Source: JAUJOE01 sp038252945 (GTDB lineage Bacteria > Actinomycetota > Actinomycetes > Propionibacteriales > Nocardioidaceae). From it: a stretch of DNA of 64,000 nucleotides. Made by a program: the position numbers and the translations under genes. This document shows positions 16,127 through 24,577 of the stretch, piece after piece (the stretch's first letter is position 1; each line of letters begins with the position of its first letter). The notes beneath the pieces are model-generated. The model searched no databases and had not been told where the DNA came from. It saw nothing but the letters and a program-made list of their open reading frames with translations. The stretch is from contig JBBSHN010000003.1 of NCBI GenBank assembly GCA_038252945.1, positions 5,049 through 69,048 on the forward strand. Direction: 5' to 3'.

Positions 16127-16969
16127 TCACGCAGCCAGCAACTGCCGGCGCCAGTGCTCGGTCTCGGCAAGCTGGTTGAAGGTGAAGAGGTGAAGACCTG
16201 CCACGTTCAATGTCGGGTCGGCCATATACCCGGCCGACTTCTTCAAAAAGCGCTCGGGGCTGAATGATCCGGGGGCCGTCAACCGTGCCATGGTGCTCTT
16301 GTGGGTCTTCAGGAACTTGACGGATTGTCCGACCCCGATGCGCGTTGCCATCGAGAGAAGCTTGGTCGACTCCACCGGCCCCGGGAGTCCGACGAGCACC
16401 GGCAGGTCAACTCCGCGGCGGCGTAGTCTGACCAGCCACGACTGGACCGACGCGGGGGCGAAGCACAGATTGCTCACGATGTACGTCGCGTGGAGGCGCT
16501 TGTCCCACATCGACACGATTGTGACGTCGTCGTCGATCGCGGGGTGGCTTTCCGGGTAACCGGTAATGCCGATCGCTGGGAATGGCCGTCCGAGATTGGT
16601 GAGGTCCCGAAGCAGCGACAGAGCGTCGGGGTAGTCTCCCGCCGGCGGGTCGGCGTCCCCCGCCGGGCAGAACACGTCCGTGATACCCAAGCCCGACAGC
16701 CGGTCGACGATCTCGGCAAGCTCTGTGCGCCCACTGACCATGCGTGCGGCGAGATGCGGGACCACTGAGTATCCATGTCCGGTCAGCCGTTCGGCCAGGT
16801 CCAGCGTGGCCTGAAGGCTCCTGTTGGCGCTGGCGGTCACGGTGATGGTCACGTCGGGAGGCACAGCTGTCAGGACGAGGTCTTCTGCCTTCGCGGTGGG
16901 CAGCACTTCGTAACGTGCCGACCGAAGGGCCGAGGCCACCGACGGTGGCAGCGGCAGTGTCGAGCGCAT
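16127..16969 (-). CDS. Methylenetetrahydrofolate reductase-like protein (MetF family)
   Basis: 280 residues. MTHFR-type landmarks: VTITVTASANRSLQATLDLAERL, GYSVVPHLAARMVSGRTEL (substrate/FAD strand), FPAIGITGYPESHPAI and VLVGLPGPVESTKLLSMATRIG. It is shorter than Escherichia coli MetF (about 296). It faces the DUF1638 gene with 8 bases between stops. With no methionine synthase nearby, its likely local job is the oxidative direction, 5-methyl-THF to 5,10-methylene-THF, draining methyl groups from the corrinoid pathway. The biosynthetic direction remains possible. Confidence 0.85.
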   Translation of the reverse strand: MRSTLPLPPSVASALRSARYEVLPTAKAEDLVLTAVPPDVTITVTASANRSLQATLDLAERLTGHGYSVVPHLAARMVSGRTELAEIVDRLSGLGITDVFCPAGDADPPAGDYPDALSLLRDLTNLGRPFPAIGITGYPESHPAIDDDVTIVSMWDKRLHATYIVSNLCFAPASVQSWLVRLRRRGVDLPVLVGLPGPVESTKLLSMATRIGVGQSVKFLKTHKSTMARLTAPGSFSPERFLKKSAGYMADPTLNVAGLHLFTFNQLAETEHWRRQLLAA

Positions 16970-17066
16970 GAGACCCGTCTCGTGAGATCAGCTGGGCAGC
17001 GCCACTGTAATGGCTGCCTGCCACTGGGCAGCGACCGTAGGGGGCGATATCCGGGCGGCCGACGCG

Positions 17067-17348
17067 CTACTTGCGGTTGGGGATGATGATGGCCAATACG
17101 ACGAGGCCGAACCCGCAGAGTGCCATGGTTGTCAAGTCGACGAATCGTCGACGGATGCGCAGCATCCCCGCGCGGTCGTTCGGCAGCAACATCCGGGCGA
17201 CGAAGGCGACCCCCAAGCTGACCCCGATCACCGTCACCCCGAGCCGCCAGGCGCCAGTTGCTGCAGCTCCGACGCCCAGGAGCGCGGCGGCGAGCACGCA
17301 CAGGTAGATGGCACCGCCAGTCGTCGAGGGGGTCTTGAGCCAGCTCAC
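17067..17348 (-). CDS. Small DUF3017 membrane protein
   Basis: 93 residues, with three hydrophobic segments at about 15-32, 34-53 and 72-89 separated by a basic RAGMLRIRRRF stretch. The GTG start overlaps the folD stop (GTGA). DUF3017 proteins typically follow folD in actinobacteria. The function is unknown; the coupling suggests constitutive co-expression with folD. Confidence 0.8.
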   Translation of the reverse strand: MSWLKTPSTTGGAIYLCVLAAALLGVGAAATGAWRLGVTVIGVSLGVAFVARMLLPNDRAGMLRIRRRFVDLTTMALCGFGLVVLAIIIPNRK

Positions 17349-18220
17349 GCGCTATCTGCCGAGCGCTCGGCTGCCTCCACAACATTGGCGAGCAACATCG
17401 CTCGGGTCATCGGACCTACACCACCCGGCATCGGAGCAACCGCTCCGGCCACCTCGTACACCGCGGGGTCGACATCTCCGACGAGCCCGGCTTCCGTCCG
17501 CGTCGTCCCGACGTCAAGCACCGTCGCGCCGGGCTTGACCATGTCAGCGGTGATCATGCCCGCCAAACCGGCCGCGGCCACGACAATATCGGCACTGCTG
17601 ACGTGCTGCTCCAGTTTGCGGGTGCCGGTGTGGCAGAGCGTTACGGTGGCGTTCTCGGTACGGCGAGTGAGCACCAGGCCAAGCGGTCGCCCGACGGTGA
17701 TGCCTCGGCCGACGATGCACACGTGCGCACCGGCCACCGAAATGTCGTAGGCACGCAGCAGCTCAACAATCCCGCGAGGCGTGCAGGGCAGCGGAGCGTC
17801 CTCCATGTGGACGAGCCGGCCGAGGTTGAGCGGATGGAGACCGTCAGCGTCCTTGGCCGGATCGATCAGCTCCACCGCGCGCGAGGCGTCGAGGTGCTTG
17901 GGAAGCGGCAGCTGGACGATGTACCCGGTACATCCCGGATCTGCATTGAGCTCCTGGATGCGGTCCTCGAGGAACTCCTGGCTGATGTCGGCCGGATGAT
18001 GGGACCGAACCGACGCGATGCCGACTTGCGCACAGTCGCGGTGCTTGCCGCCGACGTAGGCGACGCTTCCGGGGTCCGCACCGATCAGCACGGTGCCAAG
18101 ACCTGGCCGGATGCCCACTTCCGCCAGCCGGTCGACGCGTTGCTTGAGATCAGCTCGGATGGCTGCCGCTGTCGCCTTGCCGTTGAGGACTCGCGCTGCC
18201 ACGGTGGGGAATTGTGTCAT
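17345..18220 (-). CDS. folD: Bifunctional methylenetetrahydrofolate dehydrogenase/methenyltetrahydrofolate cyclohydrolase
   Basis: 291 residues from the ATG at 18220. Family motifs: VLIGADPGSVAYVGGKHRDCAQVGI with the catalytic Lys region, YIVQLPLPKHL, PAKDADGLHPLNLG, PCTPRGIVELL, the NADP loop VGRGITVGRPLGLVL, and VLDVGTTRTEAGLVGDVD. Most FolD proteins have YVxxKxK in the first motif; here it is YVGGKHR, which keeps the catalytic Tyr and Lys. It interconverts methylene-, methenyl- and 10-formyl-THF. It lies 43 bases after purH, whose product consumes 10-formyl-THF. Confidence 0.95.
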   Translation of the reverse strand: MTQFPTVAARVLNGKATAAAIRADLKQRVDRLAEVGIRPGLGTVLIGADPGSVAYVGGKHRDCAQVGIASVRSHHPADISQEFLEDRIQELNADPGCTGYIVQLPLPKHLDASRAVELIDPAKDADGLHPLNLGRLVHMEDAPLPCTPRGIVELLRAYDISVAGAHVCIVGRGITVGRPLGLVLTRRTENATVTLCHTGTRKLEQHVSSADIVVAAAGLAGMITADMVKPGATVLDVGTTRTEAGLVGDVDPAVYEVAGAVAPMPGGVGPMTRAMLLANVVEAAERSADSA

Positions 18221-18263
18221 GGCGTCGACGTCGGCCGGCCCGCAGGAGCGAAGACTGACCCGG

Positions 18264-19823
18264 TTAATGCGCGAAGTGCCGGGAGCCGCTGAAGTACATG
18301 GCGGCCCCCGCCGCCTCAGCCGCGGCGGTGACCTCCTCATCGCGTACTGATCCGCCGGGCTGGACCACGGCTCGCACCCCCGCATCCAGAAGTACGACGA
18401 GTCCGTCGGCGAACGGAAAGAAGGCATCCGACGCCGCTACCGAGCCTGCGGCCCGCTCCCCGGCCCGAGCGACAGCCAGCCGGGCAGCGTCAACACGGTT
18501 GACTTGACCCATACCGACTCCCACGGTCGCCTGATCGGCAGCAAGCACGATGGCGTTGGACTTCACCGCCCGGCAGGCCCGCCAGGCGAACGCCAGATCC
18601 TGAAGACCCGCTTCGTCCAGGGCGTCGCCACACACGAGCCGCCAACTCCGCAGGTCGTCCCCCTCGGCTTGGAAGCGGTCGGCGACCTGCACCAGCACGC
18701 CGCCCGTGATCGGCCGCTGTTCCAACGGGTCAGGAGGCGGGCTGCTCGCTCGCAGCAGGCGGAGGTTCTTCTTCGCGGTCAGGACCTCAAGAGCCGTCGG
18801 CTCGAAGTCCGGCGCCACCACCACCTCGGTGAAGATGTCCCGGAGCTGATTCGCCATCGCTTCGGTCACCGGCCGGTTCGCAGCGACCACGGCCCCGTAC
18901 GCCGACGTGGGATCACAGGCGTGTGCCTTGGCGTGCGCTTCGGCCACGTCGCTTCCGATCGCGATGCCGCAGGGGTTCGCGTGCTTGATGATCGCGACAG
19001 CCGGCGGCTCAAAGTCGGAGGCGGCGCGGTGAGCTGCCTGCGCGTCAACGTAGTTGTTGAACGACATCTCCTTGCCGTGCAGCTGCTGGGCCTGCGCGAG
19101 CCCCGGTCCCCTCGCGTCGTCAAGGTACAAAGCAGCGGGTTGATGCGAGTTCTCGCCGTACCGCAATGGCGATCCGAGACGTAGGGCTCGACCGGTGAAA
19201 TTTGGCCAGCGTTCCCCGCTCTCGGCTGCTACCTGACCGGCGAACCAGTTCGCCACCGCTACGTCGTACTCCGCGATCGCCGCGAAGGCCTCTGCGCCCA
19301 GTCGCTGCCGCTGCTGCTCGCTGAAGCCCCCTGAGCGAAGCGCCGCCAGCAGGTCGTCGTACTGGGCCACCGACGTGATCACCGCGACGTTGGCGTAGTT
19401 CTTGGCCGCCGCCCGAACCATCGCCGGCCCACCAATGTCGATCTGCTCAACGCACTCCTCCGGCGGCGCGTCGCTGCGCACCGTCTCGGTGAACGGATAG
19501 AGGTTGGAGATCAGCAGGTCGAACGGTTCGATCTCGAGCTGCCGCAGCTCGGTCCGATGGGAGGGGCGTCGCAGGTCGGCCAGCAGGCCGGCATGAATGC
19601 GCGGATGCAGCGTCTTGACCCGACCATCGAGACACTCGGCGGATCCGGTGACCTCTTCCACGCCGATGACCACGAGGCCGCGATCGCGAAGATGGGAGGC
19701 TGTCGACCCGGTGGACACCACGTCGATGGTGGCCGCCGCCAAGGCCGCAGCGACCTCGTCCAAGCCCTGCTTGTCATAGACGGAGACGAGTGCACGCCGC
19801 ACCGGCCGGACACCACCCTTCAC
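18264..19823 (-). CDS. purH: Bifunctional AICAR formyltransferase/IMP cyclohydrolase
   Basis: 519 residues from the GTG at 19823, whose first bases overlap the purN stop (GTGA). The N-terminal IMP cyclohydrolase domain (MGS fold) shows RALVSVYDKQGLDEVAAAL, STGSTASHLRDRG and GRVKTLHPRIHAGLLADL. The AICAR transformylase part shows RYGENSHQPAALY, IIKHANPCGIAIG (catalytic Lys-His), SDAFFPFADGL and the C-terminal YFSGSRHFAH. It performs the last two steps of IMP synthesis with 10-formyl-THF as donor. Confidence 0.96.
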   Translation of the reverse strand: MKGGVRPVRRALVSVYDKQGLDEVAAALAAATIDVVSTGSTASHLRDRGLVVIGVEEVTGSAECLDGRVKTLHPRIHAGLLADLRRPSHRTELRQLEIEPFDLLISNLYPFTETVRSDAPPEECVEQIDIGGPAMVRAAAKNYANVAVITSVAQYDDLLAALRSGGFSEQQRQRLGAEAFAAIAEYDVAVANWFAGQVAAESGERWPNFTGRALRLGSPLRYGENSHQPAALYLDDARGPGLAQAQQLHGKEMSFNNYVDAQAAHRAASDFEPPAVAIIKHANPCGIAIGSDVAEAHAKAHACDPTSAYGAVVAANRPVTEAMANQLRDIFTEVVVAPDFEPTALEVLTAKKNLRLLRASSPPPDPLEQRPITGGVLVQVADRFQAEGDDLRSWRLVCGDALDEAGLQDLAFAWRACRAVKSNAIVLAADQATVGVGMGQVNRVDAARLAVARAGERAAGSVAASDAFFPFADGLVVLLDAGVRAVVQPGGSVRDEEVTAAAEAAGAAMYFSGSRHFAH

Positions 19824-20425
19824 AGAAGTGTCGCCTTTCTCCCGGAGATGAAGAAGCCGTTGCGAGCCATGCGTCCGACGCACTCGACCAGCATCCGGCG
19901 TTCGGCTTCCTTGATGCGCTGGTGCAGCGTGACCTCGGTGTCGTCATGCGCTACGGGTACGACGGTCTGCGCGAGCACAGGACCTGTGTCAATCCCCGCA
20001 TCCACGGCGAACAGTGTCGCCCCCGACACCTTTACGCCGTAGGCCAACGCGTCCCGCGGAGCGTGCATGCCGGGGAAGGCGGGCAGCAGCGAGGGATGGG
20101 TGTTGACCACCCGACCACCGAACCGCGCTAGAAACGCGCCGCCGAGCAGCTTGAGGAAGCCGGCCGAGATCACGAGGTCGGGAGCGTACGCCCCCACGCG
20201 GTCGGTGAGCACGGCGTCCCAGTCCGCGCGTTCTTGACCCGGGGGCAGCGGCAGCTCGAACACGGGAACGCCGGCCGAACGCGCCCGATGGGTGGCGCGG
20301 GTGCCGGTGCGGTCAGCGCCTACAGCAACTACCGATGCGCCGTACGCAGGATCGGCGCAGGCATCGAGCAACGCCTGCAGATTGGAACCGGCTCCTGAGG
20401 CCAGCACGACCAATCGAGCAGCCAC
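19820..20425 (-). CDS. purN: Phosphoribosylglycinamide formyltransferase
   Basis: 201 residues from the GTG at 20425, preceded by AAGGAG at 9-base spacing. Motifs: LVVLASGAGSNLQALLDAC (phosphate loop), YAPDLVISAGFLKLL, the catalytic VVNTHPSLLPAFPG (Asn-His pair) and VSGATLFAVDAGIDTGPVL with the catalytic Asp. It adds the first formyl group of purine synthesis from 10-formyl-THF and is coupled to purH by overlap. Confidence 0.96.
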   Translation of the reverse strand: MAARLVVLASGAGSNLQALLDACADPAYGASVVAVGADRTGTRATHRARSAGVPVFELPLPPGQERADWDAVLTDRVGAYAPDLVISAGFLKLLGGAFLARFGGRVVNTHPSLLPAFPGMHAPRDALAYGVKVSGATLFAVDAGIDTGPVLAQTVVPVAHDDTEVTLHQRIKEAERRMLVECVGRMARNGFFISGRKATLL

Positions 20426-20480
20426 CCGAAGACGCTCCTTCCGCGGCCGTCTGTCGGCGCCGCACACCATACCGACCGCA

Positions 20481-21692
20481 TCAGCGGCTCTTCGGCCGCC
20501 TCATCTTCACCGCTCGGCTGGCGGCGGCCGCAGCGGCGCCCGCTACCAAGCAGATCAGTCCGGTGGCCAAGACGACGCTCGGTCGCGGCCCAAAAGCGTC
20601 CATGCGTCCCGGTCCCACGCTCCCGACGGACAGCACCGTGAGTATGCCGAAGGCTCCGCCGGCGGCTAGCCCTGCCAGCCCTCCGCGGACCACAGTGCCT
20701 TGCAGGTTGGGCAAGGGAAATTTCCGTACGGCAAGCTCGCCGGCAACCCCTCCGGCCAGCACGGGCAACAGCAGCAGGCCAAACTCCAGCCACAACGCTG
20801 TCGGAGCGAGTGGAACGGCGGCGAGCAGCGGAAAGCCGGGGAGATTTCCTGTCGGCGCGGTGCCAGGCGCAACGACTGTGGCCGTGCCGACACTGAAGCC
20901 TGGCCCACTCGCGAACGCACCGGCACACAGGACCGCGTTAGGCACGAACGCCAGACCAATCAGCGTTGCGATCGCCCCTCCCACCAGGCCGGCGTGCATC
21001 TGCTCGGCCAGCGTGACCGCCGTCCAAAAGTGCATCCCCAGGGACCCGACGAGCAGAAGGGCACTTGCACCCAACAGAGCCAACAGTCCCGCCGCGCCAC
21101 CGGTGGCAGTCGCTCTCGCCTCCTCTGGCAGAGCTGCGAAGACGTCGTGCAGCCGGCCGGCTCCCCTGAGCACTCCGGTTCCGCCGAACGCGATCGCGAT
21201 CAGGAATGCGGCGACGAGGGGGCGCCCGACTCCGACTTCAGCCGCCGACGACCGCGTCGCTAGGGCCGCTACCACGGTGATGGCGCTGTACGTGCCGGCC
21301 AGCGCGCAGGCTCCGACGGCGAGTTCCTTTCCGCCGACTCCTGAGATGTGAATTCCGACCCATCGGCCCGCCCGGTGCAGCAGCCATCCGTTCACCGCCA
21401 CCCCGCCCAGGGGGACCAGTGTGATCGACGCAGACCCGACATGGAGGCCACTGCCGTTGGAGACCAGCCACCCCAGCCCCCCGACTCTCAGAGCGTCGCC
21501 AAACGTGCCGGAGTTCGCGGCGAACCAGCCGGCGACACTGGCAGCCATCAGGACACTCATGCCGATCAGGGCAGTCCACCCGGCAGCCGCTGACCCGCGA
21601 AGAGCCGCGGACTGCGCTGGACGGGAAGGTCGGGTGGGGAGGGGATCGGTCGATCTCGGAGCCGGCGCCGGGCGGACGAGGAGATTGGTCAT
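20481..21692 (-). CDS. perM: PerM-like cell-division/envelope membrane protein (DUF6350)
   Basis: 403 residues, with about nine to ten hydrophobic helices, a Pro-rich cytoplasmic N-terminus (1-35) and a basic C-terminal end (VKMRRPKSR). The position between sucD and purN is that of mycobacterial PerM (Rv0955), a polytopic protein linked to FtsB stability and division under stress. The call rests on topology, DUF6350-like sequence and synteny. It lies 55 bases before purN in the same direction. Confidence 0.7.
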   Translation of the reverse strand: MTNLLVRPAPAPRSTDPLPTRPSRPAQSAALRGSAAAGWTALIGMSVLMAASVAGWFAANSGTFGDALRVGGLGWLVSNGSGLHVGSASITLVPLGGVAVNGWLLHRAGRWVGIHISGVGGKELAVGACALAGTYSAITVVAALATRSSAAEVGVGRPLVAAFLIAIAFGGTGVLRGAGRLHDVFAALPEEARATATGGAAGLLALLGASALLLVGSLGMHFWTAVTLAEQMHAGLVGGAIATLIGLAFVPNAVLCAGAFASGPGFSVGTATVVAPGTAPTGNLPGFPLLAAVPLAPTALWLEFGLLLLPVLAGGVAGELAVRKFPLPNLQGTVVRGGLAGLAAGGAFGILTVLSVGSVGPGRMDAFGPRPSVVLATGLICLVAGAAAAAASRAVKMRRPKSR

Positions 21693-21808
21693 CGTCCCTC
21701 ATGCTCGCCGAGCGCGCGCATCCAACGACGGTCAACACGCCGCCAGCGGGTCTGGACAAGCTCGACCGGCGAACCAGACGCCGACGAGGCTGGCGAAACT
21801 ATAGGTAG

Positions 21809-22684
21809 CTACAGCAGTGCGCGCAGAAGAGCCGCGGTTCCCGAAGGTGTCTTGCCGACGCGGACTCCGGCCTCTTCGAGCGCCTGCTTCTTGGCCTCGG
21901 CGGTCCCCGACGACCCGGACACGATGGCCCCGGCGTGGCCCATGGTCTTCCCCTCGGGCGCGGTGAAGCCCGCGACGTATCCGACGACCGGCTTTGTCAC
22001 GTGCTCCTGCAGGTACGCCGCGGCCCGCTCCTCGGCATCCCCGCCGATCTCGCCGATCATGACCACCGCGTCGGTCTCCACGTCGTCTTGGAAGGCCTTC
22101 AGCGCGTCGATGTGGGTCGTTCCGATAATGGGGTCGCCGCCGATACCGATGGCAGTGGAGAAGCCGATGTCACGAAGCTCGTACATCATCTGGTAGGTCA
22201 GCGTGCCGGACTTCGACACCAAACCGATGCGCCCGGGTGAGGTGATGTCGGCGGGAATGATGCCGGCGTTGGACTGTCCGGGACTGATCAGCCCCGGACA
22301 GTTGGGGCCGATGATGCGGGTAGTCCCGGATTGCTGCCCGTAGGCGAAGAAGCTCGCGGTGTCATGGACTGGAATGCCTTCGGTGATGACCACCACCAGC
22401 GGTAGTCCGGCGTCGATGGACTCCGTCACAGCGGACTTCGCGAAGCGAGGCGGCACGAATACCACGGATACGTCGGCGCCGGTCTCATCGACCGCGTCGG
22501 CCACCGAACCGAAGACCGGCACCGTGTCACCGTCGAAGTCGACTTGCTGACCGCCCTTGCCCGGAGTGACGCCGCCGACGATCTGCGTGCCCGAACGCAG
22601 CATCCGCTGTGTGTGCTTCGAGCCCTCGGACCCTGTCATGCCTTGGATGATGGCCCTGCTCTTGCCGGTCAGGAAGACAGACAT
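21809..22684 (-). CDS. sucD: Succinyl-CoA synthetase (ADP-forming) alpha subunit
   Basis: 291 residues. CoA-binding Rossmann motif TGSEGSKHTQRM, IGPNCPGLISPG, GRIGLVSKSGTLTYQ, GIGGDPIIGTTHIDAL and the phosphohistidine loop GHAGAIVSGSSGTAEAK with its catalytic His are all visible. It works with SucC in the TCA cycle, interconverting succinyl-CoA and succinate with nucleotide phosphorylation. It starts 3 bases after the sucC stop. Confidence 0.97.
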   Translation of the reverse strand: MSVFLTGKSRAIIQGMTGSEGSKHTQRMLRSGTQIVGGVTPGKGGQQVDFDGDTVPVFGSVADAVDETGADVSVVFVPPRFAKSAVTESIDAGLPLVVVITEGIPVHDTASFFAYGQQSGTTRIIGPNCPGLISPGQSNAGIIPADITSPGRIGLVSKSGTLTYQMMYELRDIGFSTAIGIGGDPIIGTTHIDALKAFQDDVETDAVVMIGEIGGDAEERAAAYLQEHVTKPVVGYVAGFTAPEGKTMGHAGAIVSGSSGTAEAKKQALEEAGVRVGKTPSGTAALLRALL

Positions 22685-22687
22685 TGG

Positions 22688-23875
22688 TCAGCTCCCTCCC
22701 GTGTTGCCGGGGACGGCTGCCGCTAGCGCCGCCGCTTGATCCGCCGCCCCATCCATCGTGTCGACGAGCGTGACGAGCGGATGGTTTGCCTCCTGCAGGA
22801 TCCGGCGTCCTTCATCGACGTTGTTGCCGTCGAGGCGCACAACGAGCGGTTTGCCGGCCGCCTCGCCGAGCATCCGCAGCGCTGAGACGATGCCGTTCGC
22901 TACAGCGTCGCACGCAGTGATGCCGCCGAAGACATTGACGAAGACGCTCCGCACCTGCTCGTCGCTCAGCACGATGCCGAGACCGTCGGCCATCACCTCC
23001 GCTGAGGCTCCTCCCCCGATGTCAAGGAAGTTGGCAGGGCGCACCCCGCCGTACGCCTCACCGGCGTAGGCGACGACGTCGAGTGTGGACATGACGAGGC
23101 CGGCGCCATTACCGATGACTCCGACTTCGCCGTCCAGCTTCACGTAGTTGAGGCCCTTTGCCTTCGCCTGCGCTTCCAGCGGGTCTGCTCCGGCACGGTC
23201 TTCGAACACTGCATGGTCGGGATGACGAAAGCCGGCGTTCGCGTCCAGGCTGATCTTGCCGTCGAGTGCCTCCAGCGTGTCGTTCTTGAGCCGGACCAGA
23301 GGATTGACCTCGACGAGAGTTGCGTCCTCATCCACGAAGACTCGCCACAGCTTGCTGACGACCCCCACTGCGGTCTCGGCGACCACGTCCGGAAAGCCAG
23401 TTTCGGAGACGATCCGCCGGGCTGTCGCCTCGTCCACCCCGCTGATCGGATCGATGCCAATCTTTGCCACAACGTCTGGGTTGTCGGCGGCGACGACCTC
23501 AATTTCCACCCCACCTGCAGTGCTCGCGATGCAGAGGAAACGGCGTTCGGCACGGTCGATCAGAAACGAGAAGTAGTACTCTTCGGCGATGTCCGCAGGG
23601 GGGGTGACCAGAACCCGCCGGACGGTGTGGCCGTTGATGTCCATACCGAGGATCGCCTCCGCCCGCGCCTCGGCCTCGGCCGGGTCCGCAGCGAACTTGA
23701 CCCCACCAGCTTTGCCCCGTCCACCAGTGAGCACCTGAGCCTTGACCACCACTCGGCCGCCCATCTTCTCAGCAACCGTCTCGGCGTCTTCGGAAGTTTC
23801 CACGATCGTTCCCAGCGTCACCGGCACGCCATGCCGGGCGAACAGCCCCTTGGCCTGGTACTCCATCAGATCCAC
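22688..23875 (-). CDS. sucC: Succinyl-CoA synthetase beta subunit
   Basis: 395 residues. ATP-grasp beginning MEYQAKGLFARHGVPV, VVKAQVLTGGRGKAGGVKFA, VEVNPLVRLKNDTLEALDGK, GNGAGLVMSTLDVVAYAGE and NFLDIGGGASAEVMADGL are typical. The GTG at 23875 has GAGGA about 10 bases upstream; an ATG at 23866 is the alternative start. First gene of the sucC-sucD pair. Expression of both would place the organism in an aerobic-type TCA metabolism. Confidence 0.97.
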   Translation of the reverse strand: MDLMEYQAKGLFARHGVPVTLGTIVETSEDAETVAEKMGGRVVVKAQVLTGGRGKAGGVKFAADPAEAEARAEAILGMDINGHTVRRVLVTPPADIAEEYYFSFLIDRAERRFLCIASTAGGVEIEVVAADNPDVVAKIGIDPISGVDEATARRIVSETGFPDVVAETAVGVVSKLWRVFVDEDATLVEVNPLVRLKNDTLEALDGKISLDANAGFRHPDHAVFEDRAGADPLEAQAKAKGLNYVKLDGEVGVIGNGAGLVMSTLDVVAYAGEAYGGVRPANFLDIGGGASAEVMADGLGIVLSDEQVRSVFVNVFGGITACDAVANGIVSALRMLGEAAGKPLVVRLDGNNVDEGRRILQEANHPLVTLVDTMDGAADQAAALAAAVPGNTGGS

Positions 23876-23945
23876 GATGCGGCCGTCCTCGGGGTTGATC
23901 GGCGGGCGATTGAGCTGCCGCTGAGCCTAGCCCGGTGAGCTCCCG

Positions 23946-24347
23946 TCAACTCGATCGAGAGGCGACTGCCGCGTTGACCCAGTCGACGACGTCAGACGTC
24001 TTTGCGCCTGGCGTAAAGATCTTCGCGACACCCAGCTGCTCCAACAGGGGAATGTCGTCGTCGGGAATGATGCCGCCACCGAACAGGATGATGTCGGTTG
24101 CGTCACGCTCTTCCAGGAGCTCGACGACCTTCCGAAACAGCGTCATATGAGCACCTGAGAGCACTGACAGGCCGATCAGGTCGGCGTCTTCTTGCAGGGC
24201 GGTCTCGACGATTTGCTCCGGCGTTTGATGGAGCCCCGTGTAGATGACTTCCATCCCGGCGTCGCGGAGAGCCCGGGCGATAATCTTTGCGCCGCGGTCA
24301 TGTCCGTCTAGCCCCGGCTTCGCCACCACGACGCGGATCGGAGTCAC
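23946..24347 (-). CDS. Stand-alone B12-binding protein, IcmB/methylmalonyl-CoA mutase C-terminal domain type
   Basis: 133 residues from the GTG at 24347. It is a single Rossmann-like B12 domain: PIRVVVAKPGLDGHDRGAKII contains the D-x-H-xx-G cobalt-ligand motif (LDGHDRG), then LIGLSVLSGAHMTLF and FGGGIIPDDDIPLLEQLGV. This matches the small subunit of isobutyryl-CoA mutase and the C-terminal domain of methylmalonyl-CoA mutase. No large mutase subunit is in the window. In Streptomyces icmB also lies near sucCD, so this looks like the syntenic gene. Its corrinoid type (mutase) differs from the methyl carrier at 12001. Confidence 0.85.
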   Translation of the reverse strand: MTPIRVVVAKPGLDGHDRGAKIIARALRDAGMEVIYTGLHQTPEQIVETALQEDADLIGLSVLSGAHMTLFRKVVELLEERDATDIILFGGGIIPDDDIPLLEQLGVAKIFTPGAKTSDVVDWVNAAVASRSS

Positions 24348-24577
24348 CGAGCATCTCACCGCCTCACTCGCACATCTTCGGTCGCAACGCCTGACTCGAC
24401 GTACGACGAGGCAGACTAGCCAATTGCCGGCGCCCACCACGAACCGCCGCAAGCCCCGCGTCAGCCGTCTCCCTGTACTTCTCCACAGGCGAAGAGTTCG
24501 CCGCTTTTGTCCGGTGCACAGGTAATCTAGCCTGTTGGGAGTCTGACCAAAGTCGGTCGGCTCCTCCGATATCGCCC

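Noticed and set aside
24348..24577. c-di-AMP (ydaO-type) riboswitch before the M23 peptidase
   Set aside because: Such leaders often precede cell-wall hydrolases in actinobacteria, but the characteristic conserved segments are not visible here.
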